A DNA stretch of 43,664 bases from JBBPYC01 sp038200275 (GTDB lineage: Bacteria > Pseudomonadota > Gammaproteobacteria > Burkholderiales > Burkholderiaceae_C), in the NCBI GenBank assembly GCA_038200275.1, contig JBBPYC010000017.1, positions 1 through 43,664 on the forward strand. Reading direction: 5' to 3'. Both the position numbers and the translations under genes were made by a program. Below are positions 34,105-42,681 of the stretch, in pieces. A model generated the notes under the pieces. The model did no database searches, was not told where the DNA came from, and saw only the letters and a list, made by a program, of their open reading frames with translations. Within the stretch, counting starts at the first letter, position 1. Every line of letters starts with the position of its first letter.

Positions 34105-34935
34105 ATGGGTTGGCACGCCGAGCTGCGGCTCGACTACCGGGTGGAGCATGGCCGCTGCCTCGCGCGCCATCGCCACATGGGGCCGTTGCGCATCCTGCAA
34201 ATCCTGTATCCGGAAGGCGACGCGGTCTGCCACAACGTGGTGGTGCACCCGCCGAGCGGCTTGGTGGGTGGCGACGTGCTGGACACCGCGATCACGGTCG
34301 GCACAGGCGCGCACGGCTTGGTCACCACACCCGGCGCCACCCGGTTCTACCGCTCCGACGGCGAGGCCGCCGCTCAACGCACGCAGATCGCGCTGGCCCC
34401 CGGCGCGCGCTTTGAATGGTTGCCGTTGTCGGCAATTTGTTCGAGTGGCTGCATTGCCGAGAACACGCTGGTCGTCCGGCCAGATGCCGATTCGGAGTTG
34501 ATCGGCTGGGACATGTGCGCGCTTGGCCTGCCGGCATCGAACCAGCCCTTCCATCGCGGCAGCATCCGCCAGCGCATCGAAGTGCCGGGCATCTGGCTTG
34601 AGCAGGCTCGCATCGATGCGCAGGACGACTTGTTGATGAACGGCACGCTCGGGCTCGCTGGCCAGCGCTGCGTCGGCACGCTGTTTTTCATCACGGGCAC
34701 CGTGTTGCCTCGGGTGCGCCGGGAAGCGGTTCTTGAAGCAGCACGCGGCACGATCGGCAGCCACGCGCTGGCCCCAACCGCTGGCGCGACCAGCCCGCAT
34801 CCGCAGATCGTGATCGTGCGCGTGCTGGGACCGCTGGTGGAGCCGGTGTTCGAGTTGCTGCGCCGCGTGCGTGCGGTGTGGCGCGCTGAGCTGTGGCAGT
34901 TGCCGGCGACCGAGCCGCGCGGCTGGGCCAACTGA
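34105..34935 (+). CDS. ureD: UreD-type urease accessory protein, orphan
   Basis: Encodes 276 residues, full length for UreD. Family features run in order: GWHAELRLDY at the start, HMGPLRILQILYPEG near residue 25, CHNVVVHPPSGLVGGD near residue 48, the TTPGATRFYRS segment near residue 75, and a PRGWA ending. UreD links UreF/UreG to apo-urease during nickel insertion. No ureABC, ureE, ureF or ureG gene is in the window, and the next gene is on the other strand. It starts 15 nt after boxA with no ribosome site of its own, only a short hairpin (GAGCG-TCT-CGCTC) over the boxA stop, so it depends on the box transcript. It may be a leftover, or serve a urease encoded elsewhere. Confidence 0.88.
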   Translation: MGWHAELRLDYRVEHGRCLARHRHMGPLRILQILYPEGDAVCHNVVVHPPSGLVGGDVLDTAITVGTGAHGLVTTPGATRFYRSDGEAAAQRTQIALAPGARFEWLPLSAICSSGCIAENTLVVRPDADSELIGWDMCALGLPASNQPFHRGSIRQRIEVPGIWLEQARIDAQDDLLMNGTLGLAGQRCVGTLFFITGTVLPRVRREAVLEAARGTIGSHALAPTAGATSPHPQIVIVRVLGPLVEPVFELLRRVRAVWRAELWQLPATEPRGWAN

Positions 34936-34953
34936 TGCGCGCCGTCCGTCGGC

Positions 34954-35316
34954 TCAAGGCTCAGCGGGTCGGCGCTGCACCTCCATCACGCCTTGCGTGG
35001 TCGCTTCGTAGTAAGTTGCCATATGCCGACTCGCCAGGTGCAGCAGAATTTTTGCAGCCTGCCATTTGACGACGCGCCGAAATGCGATGCCGAGTGCGAC
35101 CAGCAGACCTCCGGCAATCACGTATCCGCCCAGCGCGCACGCTATTCCCAGCCCCAGGATCGCAATCGCCACCGGCACCGCGTTGAGGCGCTGCGCAACG
35201 AATGGCTGCACGAGCCGCGGGTTCACGATTACCTGGAAACGACCCTGCGGCAAACCGCGTTGAAACGCTTCGAACGCGATGTATTCGGCGGTGTCGGCGT
35301 CGGTCGGTTTGGTCAT
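34954..35316 (-). CDS. Small two-span membrane protein of unknown function
   Basis: Encodes 120 residues. A soluble N-terminus (about 45 residues, with GLPQGRFQVIVNPRLVQPFVAQR near its end) is followed by two adjacent membrane spans, AVPVAIAILGLGIACALGG and VIAGGLLVALGIAF, and a basic amphipathic C-terminus. I do not recognise the family. It converges with ureD, leaving an 18-bp gap between the stops. A weak GTGAG lies before its ATG. A hairpin of two membrane helices with a basic tail suggests an inner-membrane accessory protein, but no function can be given. Confidence 0.6.
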   Translation of the reverse strand: MTKPTDADTAEYIAFEAFQRGLPQGRFQVIVNPRLVQPFVAQRLNAVPVAIAILGLGIACALGGYVIAGGLLVALGIAFRRVVKWQAAKILLHLASRHMATYYEATTQGVMEVQRRPAEP

Positions 35317-35376
35317 TTTGTAGGCTCACATGAGTAGGTCGGCGTGCCCAGCCTAGCGCTTCGAGCTACTTGCAAA

Positions 35377-35441
35377 GCTATGTATTTAATAGCTAAAAAC
35401 GATTGATACACTGGCGCCCAAGGCCTTTTCAACCTAAAAAT
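35377..35441. repeat. 65-bp intergenic repeat, copy A
   Basis: This stretch aligns without gaps over 65 bp with 39476-39540 at about two thirds identity. Each copy opens with a short stem (here GCTAT and ATAGC), has a central AGCTAAAAA / GATTG block and a GCGCCC core, and ends in TAAAAAT. It lies 45 bp upstream of an MFS gene. The layout resembles the dispersed intergenic repeats of Comamonadaceae as I recall them. Confidence 0.6.
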
Positions 35442-35486
35442 CATCGATTTTCAAACCGATTTCTTGTCCGATTGGTTCCATCCTGC

Positions 35487-36911
35487 ATGACCGAGATCAG
35501 CACCGACATCCCCGCCCGGCTCGACCGCCTGCCTTGGTCGCGCTGGCACTGGCGCGTGGTGATTGCGCTGGGCGTGGCGTGGATTCTTGACGGGTTCGAA
35601 GTCACGCTGGTCGGCTCGCTCGGCGGGGTGCTGGAGCGGCCGGACACGCTCGGATTGTCGGCTGCGCAGATCGGCGCAACGGGCTCTCTCTATCTGGCGG
35701 GCGCGGTGCTCGGTGCACTCGTGTTCGGCCGCATGGCGGACCGACTCGGGCGCAAGAAGTTGTTTTTGATCACGCTCGTGGTCTACACGATCGCCACGTT
35801 CGCGACGGCGTTTTCGCCAAACTTCTGGTTCTTTTCAATCTGCCGATTTTTCACGGGTTTTGGCATCGGCGGTGAATACGCAGCGATCAACTCGGCCATC
35901 GACGAGCTGATCCCGGCGCGCATTCGCGGACGCGTGAGTCTTGCGATCAATGGCAGCTTCTGGCTCGGCGCCGCGCTCGGCGCGGGCTTGAGTCTGGTGC
36001 TGCTGGACCCGGCGGTGCTTGGGCCGGTCTGGGGCTGGCGCGTCGGTTTCGGATTGGGTGGGCTGCTCGCGGTCGCGATCCTGTTGGTCCGGCGCGATGT
36101 GCCCGAGAGCCCGCGCTGGCTCATCACGCACGGCCGAGCAGAGGAGGCCAACCGGATCATTGCGGACATCGAAGCGAAGGTGGAGCGCGAGCATGGGCCG
36201 CTTCAGCCCGTCACGAAGCGGCTGACGTTCAGCGCGCAGGCCATGCCTTCGCTCAAACGCGTGGCCGACATCCTGCTGCGCCACTACCGGCAGCGCACCG
36301 TGGTGGCGCTTGCGCTGATGATCTCCCAGGCGTTTTTCTATAACGCGATCTTCTTTACCTACGCGCTGGTGCTGACCCGGTTCTACGCAGTCCCGGACAC
36401 GAAGGTGGCGCTCTATATCTTCCCGTTCGCACTCGGCAACGTGTTGGGGCCACTGCTGCTCGGGCCGCTGTTCGACCGGGTCGGGCGCCGCCGCATGATC
36501 GGGCTGACCTACACGCTGTCGGGCGTCGGGCTCGCGATGACCGGTGCGCTGTTCATGGCCGGCTGGCTCAATGCGGTGGGGCAGGCGTTGTGCTGGTCCG
36601 CGGTGTTTTTCCTCGCGTCGGCAGCGGCCAGTTCGGCTTATCTCACAGTCAGCGAAGTGTTTCCGCTGGAGATGCGTGCGTTGGCGATCTCGTTGTTTTA
36701 TGCGGTCGGCACCGGTGCCGGCGGGTTTGCGGCGCCGCTGCTGTTCGGCCTGCTGATCGACACCGGCAGCCGCGGTGCCGTCACGGTCGGCTACGGCATC
36801 GGCGCGGTGCTCGTGATCGTGGCGGGCCTGATCGCGTGGCGCTGGGGCGTGGATGCGGAGCGGCGATCGCTCGAAGACATTGCGCCGCCGCTGGGCAGTA
36901 TCTCGAACTGA
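35487..36911 (+). CDS. MFS transporter, metabolite:H+ symporter type
   Basis: Encodes 474 residues with twelve predicted spans. The loop 2-3 motif is GRMADRLGRKKLF, the mirrored loop 8-9 motif is DRVGRRRMIG, and PESPRWLITHGRAEEA lies after span 6, as in the sugar-porter and aromatic-acid symporter groups. An acidic residue in span 1 (ILDGFEVTLVG) is typical of acid symporters. The ATG at 35487 gives a family-like N-terminus; the frame is open from 35403 across the repeat. Being next to the box cluster makes an aromatic acid a reasonable guess for the substrate, though nothing in the sequence proves it. Confidence 0.88.
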   Translation: MTEISTDIPARLDRLPWSRWHWRVVIALGVAWILDGFEVTLVGSLGGVLERPDTLGLSAAQIGATGSLYLAGAVLGALVFGRMADRLGRKKLFLITLVVYTIATFATAFSPNFWFFSICRFFTGFGIGGEYAAINSAIDELIPARIRGRVSLAINGSFWLGAALGAGLSLVLLDPAVLGPVWGWRVGFGLGGLLAVAILLVRRDVPESPRWLITHGRAEEANRIIADIEAKVEREHGPLQPVTKRLTFSAQAMPSLKRVADILLRHYRQRTVVALALMISQAFFYNAIFFTYALVLTRFYAVPDTKVALYIFPFALGNVLGPLLLGPLFDRVGRRRMIGLTYTLSGVGLAMTGALFMAGWLNAVGQALCWSAVFFLASAAASSAYLTVSEVFPLEMRALAISLFYAVGTGAGGFAAPLLFGLLIDTGSRGAVTVGYGIGAVLVIVAGLIAWRWGVDAERRSLEDIAPPLGSISN

Positions 36912-37003
36912 GTGGGCTGCGCCCTGGCGCCCGCGCTGCCGCGGTAGCGGCGTTGGTCGGGCTGCCGCAGGTCCCAGCGCGCTCGGCTACATTCGGTCCG
37001 GTC

Positions 37004-38119
37004 ATGAACACCCCCAAACTACAACACGGCTTTTTTCTCACCCTGCTGGCCGTGGTCACGGTCGCGTTTGCATGGGTGCTGCTGCCGTTTTTCGGCGCCG
37101 TGCTGTGGGCGGTCGCGTTTGCGATCCTGTTCACGCCGGCGTTCCGCTGGTTGCGTCACCGAATGCCCGGCGACCCGACCTGGGCGGCGCTGCTGACCCT
37201 CGCAATCGGGCTGGTCATCGTGATTCTGCCGCTCACTATGGTCGGGTTTTCGCTGGTCAAGGAAATCGCCTTGGTGCGGCAGAACATCAAATCGGGCGAG
37301 CTGAACCTGGGCGACCTGTTGCGCCAGATCCTGAATGCCGCGCCGAACTGGCTGACCGGATTGCTCGAACGGTTCGACCTTGGCGACATGCAGGGCTGGC
37401 AGGACCGCCTGACCGCCGGCGCAGCCCGCACCAGTCAGATCATTGCGACGCAGGCCCTGGCGATCGGCCAGAACACGTTTGAATTTCTGATCAGCTTCTT
37501 CGTGATGCTGTATTTGTTGTTCTTTCTGCTGCGCGACGGTGCGCTGCTGGCACGCAACATCCGGCACGCGCTGCCGCTGGCCGAAGATCAGAAATCGGCA
37601 TTGCTCAGCAAGTTCACCACGGTGATCCGCGCCACCGTCAAGGGCAACGTCGCGGTCGCGTTGGTGCAAGGCGTGCTGGGCGGCCTGGCGTATTGGTTTC
37701 TGGGCATCAAGGGCGCGTTGCTGTGGGCCGCGTTGACGGCGTTCCTGTCGCTGGTGCCGGCCGTGGGCGGTGCGCTGGTCTGGTTGCCGGTTGCGCTGTA
37801 TCTGCTGGCCACCGGCAGCACGTGGCAGGGCTTCGGACTGATCGTCTGGGGTGCCCTGGTTATCGGCTCGATCGACAACGTGCTGCGGCCGCTTCTGGTC
37901 GGCAAGGAAACCCACATGCCTGACTACATGGTGCTGCTAGCCACCATCGGCGGCATCGCGTTGTTCGGCATCAATGGTTTCGTAATCGGGCCGGTGATTG
38001 CGGCGCTGTTCATGGCCTGTTGGGGCCTGTTTGCCGATGCGCTGGAGCCGAATGCAAGTGAGCAGGTCAAAGAGCTGCGGAAACCGACCGAAGGCGAGCA
38101 GCGGCGCAGCAGGCCCTGA
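37004..38119 (+). CDS. AI-2E/PerM-family membrane protein
   Basis: Encodes 371 residues with about eight membrane spans in the AI-2E exporter pattern: two spans at the N-terminus (LLAVVTVAFAWVLLPFFGAVLWAV), a soluble region around residues 80-145, and a C-terminal block with the family signature VPAVGGALVWLPVALYLL and the DNVLRPLLVGK loop. Members include TqsA and PerM and move small solutes or signals; individual substrates are mostly unknown. The ATG at 37004 was chosen on the family N-terminus, since the frame is open from 36590. It follows the MFS gene by 92 bp and may be in the same unit. Confidence 0.88.
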   Translation: MNTPKLQHGFFLTLLAVVTVAFAWVLLPFFGAVLWAVAFAILFTPAFRWLRHRMPGDPTWAALLTLAIGLVIVILPLTMVGFSLVKEIALVRQNIKSGELNLGDLLRQILNAAPNWLTGLLERFDLGDMQGWQDRLTAGAARTSQIIATQALAIGQNTFEFLISFFVMLYLLFFLLRDGALLARNIRHALPLAEDQKSALLSKFTTVIRATVKGNVAVALVQGVLGGLAYWFLGIKGALLWAALTAFLSLVPAVGGALVWLPVALYLLATGSTWQGFGLIVWGALVIGSIDNVLRPLLVGKETHMPDYMVLLATIGGIALFGINGFVIGPVIAALFMACWGLFADALEPNASEQVKELRKPTEGEQRRSRP

Positions 38120-38435
38120 CAGGGCGGCTTTCGGTGGCACCGACGTGATCGACGCCGACGCGCCGTGATCGATGCGCACAGCAGCAGGTGTGCGGGGATG
38201 CCCCAATCCAGTGCCGCCCAGCCAGTGCGAATCGGCTCCGCCTGGCCTCCTGTCATGTCGTAAGGGCTGCAGCGAAGCGATCTCTGCGGTGGCGCAGTTC
38301 GGCATCGATCTTGCGAGCCCCAAAATCGTTGCCAGCGCCGGTATCGCTGCTGCACACTCGCACAGACATGCTGGCCCCGCCACCCACTGCCCGCATCGGC
38401 CGACTTCCAAATTTCCACACTGTACGCCACCTCTC
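38120..38435. other. Intergenic region before the ABC importer genes
   Basis: These 316 bases hold no frame I believe, although several run through them by chance. There is a short direct repeat (CGTGATCGA twice near 38145-38175). A promoter for the ABC importer must lie here but has no hexamers near consensus. The substrate-binding gene's ATG has a poor ribosome site. Confidence 0.4.
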
Positions 38436-39467
38436 ATGCAAAAACGCATCCTCATCCAGGCCGTGGTCGCCGCCTCGGCAGCCTACTTCGGGATCGCGCC
38501 CGTTGCGGCGCAGACGGCCACGCCGATCCGGTTCCAGCTCGACTGGCGCTTCGAAGGCCCGGCCGCACTGTTCCTGCACCCAGCCGCAAAAGGCTACTTC
38601 AAGGACGCCGGCCTGGACGTGACGGTCGATGCCGGCAACGGCTCGGGCGGCGCGGTCACGCGGGTGGCTTCCGGCGCATACGACATGGGCTTTGCCGATC
38701 TGGCCGCGCTGATGGAATTTCACGCCAACAACCCCGACAGCCCGAACAAGCCGGTCGCCATCATGATGGTCTACAACAGCACGCCCGCCTCCGTCATGGC
38801 GATGAAGAAAAGCGGCATCACCAAGCCCGCCGATCTGAACGGCAAGAAGTTCGGCGCGCCGGTGTTCGATGCCGGGCGGCGCGCGTTCCCGATCTTCGCC
38901 AAAGCCAACGACGTAACCGGCGTGACCTGGACCGCGATGGAGCCGACCTTGCGCGAGACCATGCTGCTGCGCGGCGACGTGGACGCCATCACCACCTTCA
39001 CGTTCACCTCGCTGCTGAACCTGGAAGCACGCGGCGCCAAGGCGTCCGACGTGGTGGTGCTGCAGTACGCAGACTACGGTGTCAAGCTGTACGGCAACGT
39101 GATCATCGCTTCGCCGAAGCTGATCAAGGAGAACCCGGCCGCGGTCAAGGCGTTTCTGAGCGCGTTCCTCAAAGGCGCGAAGGAAGTCATTGCAAACCCG
39201 GCCGCGGCGATCGAATCCGTGAAGGCGCGCGACGGCATCATCAACACCGCACTGGAGACGCGCCGCCTGAAGCTCGCGATCGATACCGCGATCAACAGCC
39301 CGAGCGCGCGCGCGGAAGGCTTCGGCACAGTGGAGTCCGGCCGGCTCGCGTTGATGGCGTCGCAAGTGTCCGATGCGTTCGGCACCAAGACGCGGGTCGA
39401 TCCACTGGCGGTCTGGACACCGGCGTTGTTGCCGCCCGCAGCCGAATTGAAGATCCTGCCCAAATGA
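38436..39467 (+). CDS. ABC importer substrate-binding protein, NMT1/SsuA type
   Basis: Encodes 343 residues with a Sec signal (ILIQAVVAASAAYFGIAPVAAQ, cleavage near residue 26). The mature part has the NMT1/THI5/SsuA fold: IRFQLDWRFEGPAALFLHPA at the opening, as in pyrimidine-, nitrate- and taurine-type receptors, then YDMGFADLAALMEF and LNGKKFGAPVFDAGRR. The motif QLDWRFEGP is typical of binders of aromatic or heterocyclic acids, hydantoins or thiamine precursors; the ligand is unknown. The ATPase and permease genes follow. The frame is open from 38172 but the start at 38436 is set by the signal peptide. Confidence 0.88.
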   Translation: MQKRILIQAVVAASAAYFGIAPVAAQTATPIRFQLDWRFEGPAALFLHPAAKGYFKDAGLDVTVDAGNGSGGAVTRVASGAYDMGFADLAALMEFHANNPDSPNKPVAIMMVYNSTPASVMAMKKSGITKPADLNGKKFGAPVFDAGRRAFPIFAKANDVTGVTWTAMEPTLRETMLLRGDVDAITTFTFTSLLNLEARGAKASDVVVLQYADYGVKLYGNVIIASPKLIKENPAAVKAFLSAFLKGAKEVIANPAAAIESVKARDGIINTALETRRLKLAIDTAINSPSARAEGFGTVESGRLALMASQVSDAFGTKTRVDPLAVWTPALLPPAAELKILPK

Positions 39468-39475
39468 TTGCGATC

Positions 39476-39540
39476 GCTACATTTTTCGTAGCTGAAAATG
39501 ATTGCTGGACCAGCGCCCCAGCCATTATTTCCTTAAAAAT
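39476..39540. repeat. 65-bp intergenic repeat, copy B
   Basis: Partner of 35377-35441. The opening stem is GCTAC / GTAGC where copy A has GCTAT / ATAGC, so one base pair has changed on both sides and pairing is kept. The copy ends exactly at the base before the ABC ATPase ATG and fills almost the whole gap after the binding-protein gene, so any ribosome site for the ATPase lies inside the repeat. Confidence 0.6.
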
Positions 39541-40386
39541 ATGACGGCGTCGGCCATCGTTGCCCCGCCGTTCGTCGACTTCTCCGATGTCTGGCTTGCC
39601 TACAACGAAGAGCTGCTGCGCGCCAACCAATTCGCGGTCGAAGCCATTGATCTGAAGGTGGGCGAGGGCGAATTCATTGCGATCGTCGGTCCGTCGGGCT
39701 GCGGCAAGTCGACCTTCATGAAGCTCGCCACCGGCCTGAAGATGCCGTCGATCGGCCGCATCCGGATCGACGGCCATCCGGTCACCGGCCCGCTCAAAAT
39801 TTCCGGCATGGCGTTTCAGGCGCCGTCGCTGCTGCCGTGGCGCACCACGGTCGACAACGTGCTGCTGCCGCTGGAGATCGTCGAGCCGTATCGATCGAAC
39901 TTCCGCGCCAAGCGTGCCGAATACGTCGACCGTGCGCGCAGGCTGTTGCAGAAGGTCGGCCTGGGCGGCTACGAAGACAAGTTCCCATGGCAGTTGTCCG
40001 GCGGCATGCAGCAACGCGCCAGCATCTGCCGCGCGTTGATCCACGAGCCGAAGATGCTGCTGCTCGACGAGCCGTTCGGCGCGCTCGATGCGTTCACGCG
40101 CGAAGAGCTCTGGTGCATCTTGCGGGACTTGTGGACCGAGCAACGCTTCAACGTCATCCTCGTCACGCACGACTTGCGCGAGTCGGTGTTTCTGGCCGAC
40201 ACCATCTACGTGATGAGCAAAAGCCCGGGCCGCTTCGTGGTGCGGCGCGAGATCGAACTGCCGCGCCCACGCGATCTCGAAGTGACTTACACGCCAGCGT
40301 TTGCCGATCTGGTACACGAACTGCGCGAACACATCGGCGCGATCCGCAGCACGGCAATCGCATCCGCCGCCGCGGCGTCTGTCTGA
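39541..40386 (+). CDS. ABC importer ATP-binding protein
   Basis: Encodes 281 residues of the nitrate/sulfonate/taurine ATPase group. Walker A GPSGCGKST is at residues 50-58, the Q-loop at Q93, the signature LSGGMQQR at 152-159, Walker B with LLLDEP at 173-178, and the switch histidine at H210. It powers uptake of the ligand bound by the preceding receptor through the following permease. The ATG at 39541 follows the repeat directly; an in-frame ATG at 39502 would put the repeat in the coding sequence. Fifteen bases separate it from the permease gene. Confidence 0.93.
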   Translation: MTASAIVAPPFVDFSDVWLAYNEELLRANQFAVEAIDLKVGEGEFIAIVGPSGCGKSTFMKLATGLKMPSIGRIRIDGHPVTGPLKISGMAFQAPSLLPWRTTVDNVLLPLEIVEPYRSNFRAKRAEYVDRARRLLQKVGLGGYEDKFPWQLSGGMQQRASICRALIHEPKMLLLDEPFGALDAFTREELWCILRDLWTEQRFNVILVTHDLRESVFLADTIYVMSKSPGRFVVRREIELPRPRDLEVTYTPAFADLVHELREHIGAIRSTAIASAAAASV

Positions 40387-40401
40387 CCACTGCACATCCG
40401 A

Positions 40402-41178
40402 ATGGCCAACTACAACAGCAAACAAGTCGAACGCTGGGCGCCCTGGCTATTGATGGTTGCAGTCATCGCGCTGTGGCAGATCGTCTGCTCCGCCTTCGCC
40501 ATTTCCGACTTCATCTTCCCCAGCCCGCTGTCGATCTGGACCAGCTTCTGGGAATTCAAGGAGGTGATTGCCGGCCATGCCTGGCGCACCTACTGGGTCA
40601 CGATGGCCGGCTTCGGCATTGCGATCGTCGTCGGCGTGCTGCTCGGCTTCGTCGTCGGCAGCTCGCGCCTGGCCTATGCCGCGATGTACCCGCTGATGAC
40701 CGCGTTCAACGCGCTCCCCAAAGCCGCGTTCGTGCCAATCCTCGTGGTCTGGTTCGGCATCGGGGTTGGGCCAGCAATCCTGACTGCGTTCCTGATCTCG
40801 TTTTTCCCGATCATGGTGAACATCGCGACAGGCCTGGCCACGCTGGAGCCCGAACTCGAAGACGTGCTGCGCGTGCTCGGCGCCAAACGCTGGGACGTGC
40901 TGATGAAAATCGGCCTGCCGCGCTCCATGCCCTATTTCTATGCGTCGCTCAAGGTCGCGATCACGTTGGCGTTTGTCGGCACCACGGTGTCAGAGATGAC
41001 GGCTGCGAATGAAGGCATTGGTTACCTGCTGATATCGGCTGGTTCGTCGATGCAAATGGGCTTGGCATTCGCCGGGCTGGTCGTGGTCGGCGGGATGGCG
41101 ATGTTGATGTATGAGGTGTTCAGTGCGATCGAAAGGCATACGACCGGGTGGGCTCATCGGGGGTCGCAGGGGGCTTAG
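40402..41178 (+). CDS. ABC importer permease
   Basis: Encodes 258 residues with six predicted membrane spans. The cytoplasmic EAA-type coupling loop is LEDVLRVLGAKRWDVLMKIGLPRSMPYF near residues 150-180. The N-terminus (LLMVAVIALWQIVCSAFAISDFIFP) and the region YPLMTAFNALPKAAFVPILVVWFGIG are those of SsuC/TauC/NrtB-type permeases. It completes the three-gene importer. A possible weak terminator (AAGCAAC and GTTGCTT arms, loop of 11) lies at 41211-41235, after the stop. Confidence 0.92.
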   Translation: MANYNSKQVERWAPWLLMVAVIALWQIVCSAFAISDFIFPSPLSIWTSFWEFKEVIAGHAWRTYWVTMAGFGIAIVVGVLLGFVVGSSRLAYAAMYPLMTAFNALPKAAFVPILVVWFGIGVGPAILTAFLISFFPIMVNIATGLATLEPELEDVLRVLGAKRWDVLMKIGLPRSMPYFYASLKVAITLAFVGTTVSEMTAANEGIGYLLISAGSSMQMGLAFAGLVVVGGMAMLMYEVFSAIERHTTGWAHRGSQGA

Positions 41179-41307
41179 ATGCGTCCAAGGATCGCGGGCA
41201 ATAGATGGTCAAGCAACTGCTTTGCGGGGTTGCTTTCAGCCAAGTGATGAAGTTTGCGGCGGGCAGCTCGGCGATCATCCAATTGGCCTGCAGCCTTTGG
41301 CGTAGCT

Positions 41308-42498
41308 TCATGCCCGCGCCGTGCGACGCTTCAACCACCCGAAGCCGATATAGCAGACCCCAGTGGCTGCGAACAGGATGGCCGAAAACTGGATCGCGAC
41401 GAAGGGCTCGCCGCTCCTGTCGAACAACCACCCCGCCAGCGGCGGCGCGGCAGTCTGAACGACAAAGTAGAAGCTGAGGAACACGCCCATGCCGAAGGCG
41501 CGCCGTTGCGGCGCCATAGACTGTGCAGTCAACGTCATGATGACGCCGGCCGGTGCCATGCCGAGCAGCCCGAAGGCAAGGCTCAGGGCCACGGACCACT
41601 CAACATGACGCAACAGCAGCAGCGACGCCACCGCCACGGCCATGCAAAGACACAACACAGTGGCATGGCGGCCGGTGCGGTCGGCGATGCCGCCGATGAC
41701 GCTTACCGACAGGATCATTACCCAGCTGGCGATACTGATCACCGCGGCCGCTTGTGCGGCGCCGTAGCCGTGCAACTCAAGCACCTTCGGCGCGAAGCTC
41801 AGGTAGACCACGTAGCCAGCGTTGAACAGGCCCCATGCGGCTGCGGCGACCAAAGTCAGCAGCAATTCGTCGCGTGGCAGTCGGTTGATCTGCGCTCCTG
41901 CGGCTGCGCCCGCGCTGGGTGGCGGCCGGTAACCCCAGGCCACCGCAACCGTGGCTGTTGCGCTGCACAGCGACGCCGCGATGAAGGGCGCACGCCAGTC
42001 GAAGGTGGCCGCCAGCCAGGCATGACCCACCTGCCCGGCGGCGATGCCGAAGGGCCAGCTCATCACCAGGATGCCCAGCGCCGTGGCCAGCTCGCGCCCG
42101 GAGAACCAATCGACCACCATCTTCGTGAAGTACAGGCTGCCGAACACGAAGCCCGCGCCGGTGACTACCCGGGCCAGTCCCAACTGGCCAAAACCATGGG
42201 CCGACGCAGCGACAAGCCCACCCAGCGCCATCAACGCCAGCCCAAGGCTCACCAGATGCCGGTCTGAGGCAAAGCGCCCCGCAGTGCCCGCCGGCAGCGA
42301 CAAGAACAGCCCCGGCAACATGAACAGTCCGATCAGCGTGCCGATGCCCGTGTAGCCAATGCCGAACTGCGCCATCAGCGGGTCGGCGGTCGAGCCCAGA
42401 GTCTGGAACTGCAACCCCAGGCTGGCGCGGCAAGCGAACAGCAACGCCAGCATGCGCCAGCGCAGAGTGCCGTGGTTATGGACGTTGAGCGCGTGCAT
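41308..42498 (-). CDS. MFS transporter, CynX/NimT-like
   Basis: Encodes 396 residues with twelve predicted spans. The opening (FACRASLGLQFQTLGSTADPL) and MAQFGIGYTGIGTLIGLFMLPGLFLSLPAG are typical of the CynX/NimT-like MFS group, and GGIADRTGRHATVLCL is the central loop motif. Substrates in this group include cyanate, nitroimidazoles and small acids; none is indicated here. The ATG at 42498 has no good ribosome site, and the second methionine, 15 codons in, is no better. It converges with the ABC permease gene and has a broken IS3 element behind its start, so its promoter region may have been disturbed. Confidence 0.82.
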   Translation of the reverse strand: MHALNVHNHGTLRWRMLALLFACRASLGLQFQTLGSTADPLMAQFGIGYTGIGTLIGLFMLPGLFLSLPAGTAGRFASDRHLVSLGLALMALGGLVAASAHGFGQLGLARVVTGAGFVFGSLYFTKMVVDWFSGRELATALGILVMSWPFGIAAGQVGHAWLAATFDWRAPFIAASLCSATATVAVAWGYRPPPSAGAAAGAQINRLPRDELLLTLVAAAAWGLFNAGYVVYLSFAPKVLELHGYGAAQAAAVISIASWVMILSVSVIGGIADRTGRHATVLCLCMAVAVASLLLLRHVEWSVALSLAFGLLGMAPAGVIMTLTAQSMAPQRRAFGMGVFLSFYFVVQTAAPPLAGWLFDRSGEPFVAIQFSAILFAATGVCYIGFGWLKRRTARA

Positions 42499-42681
42499 CG
42501 GGCCAATTGTGCGGGTATATGTGGCGCAGCAGTGCTCGGGCCTGAACTTCGTGCGTCACCTCGATCCATGCGCTCGAGTTCGACCTCGCGCCAATGGTCC
42601 TTCGGTGACCGTACGTTGCCGCGGAGCCTCCCTGAGTCAGACTAGTTGTCGCTTCCCCGATCTGCACCGAAGCGCAACTCC

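Noticed and set aside
33253..34800. 515-codon minus-strand frame over boxA and ureD
   Set aside because: It spans two well-identified plus-strand genes and its translation is low-complexity R/H/A-rich, typical of antisense frames in GC-rich DNA.
39837..41012. 391-codon plus frame across the ABC ATPase and permease
   Set aside because: It is out of frame with both clear ABC genes and shows no ABC motifs of its own.
41175..41300. Coding-like minus-strand stretch (ending LLDHLLPAILGRI) after the MFS gene
   Set aside because: No start codon or family could be found; too short to separate from chance, so not listed as a gene remnant.
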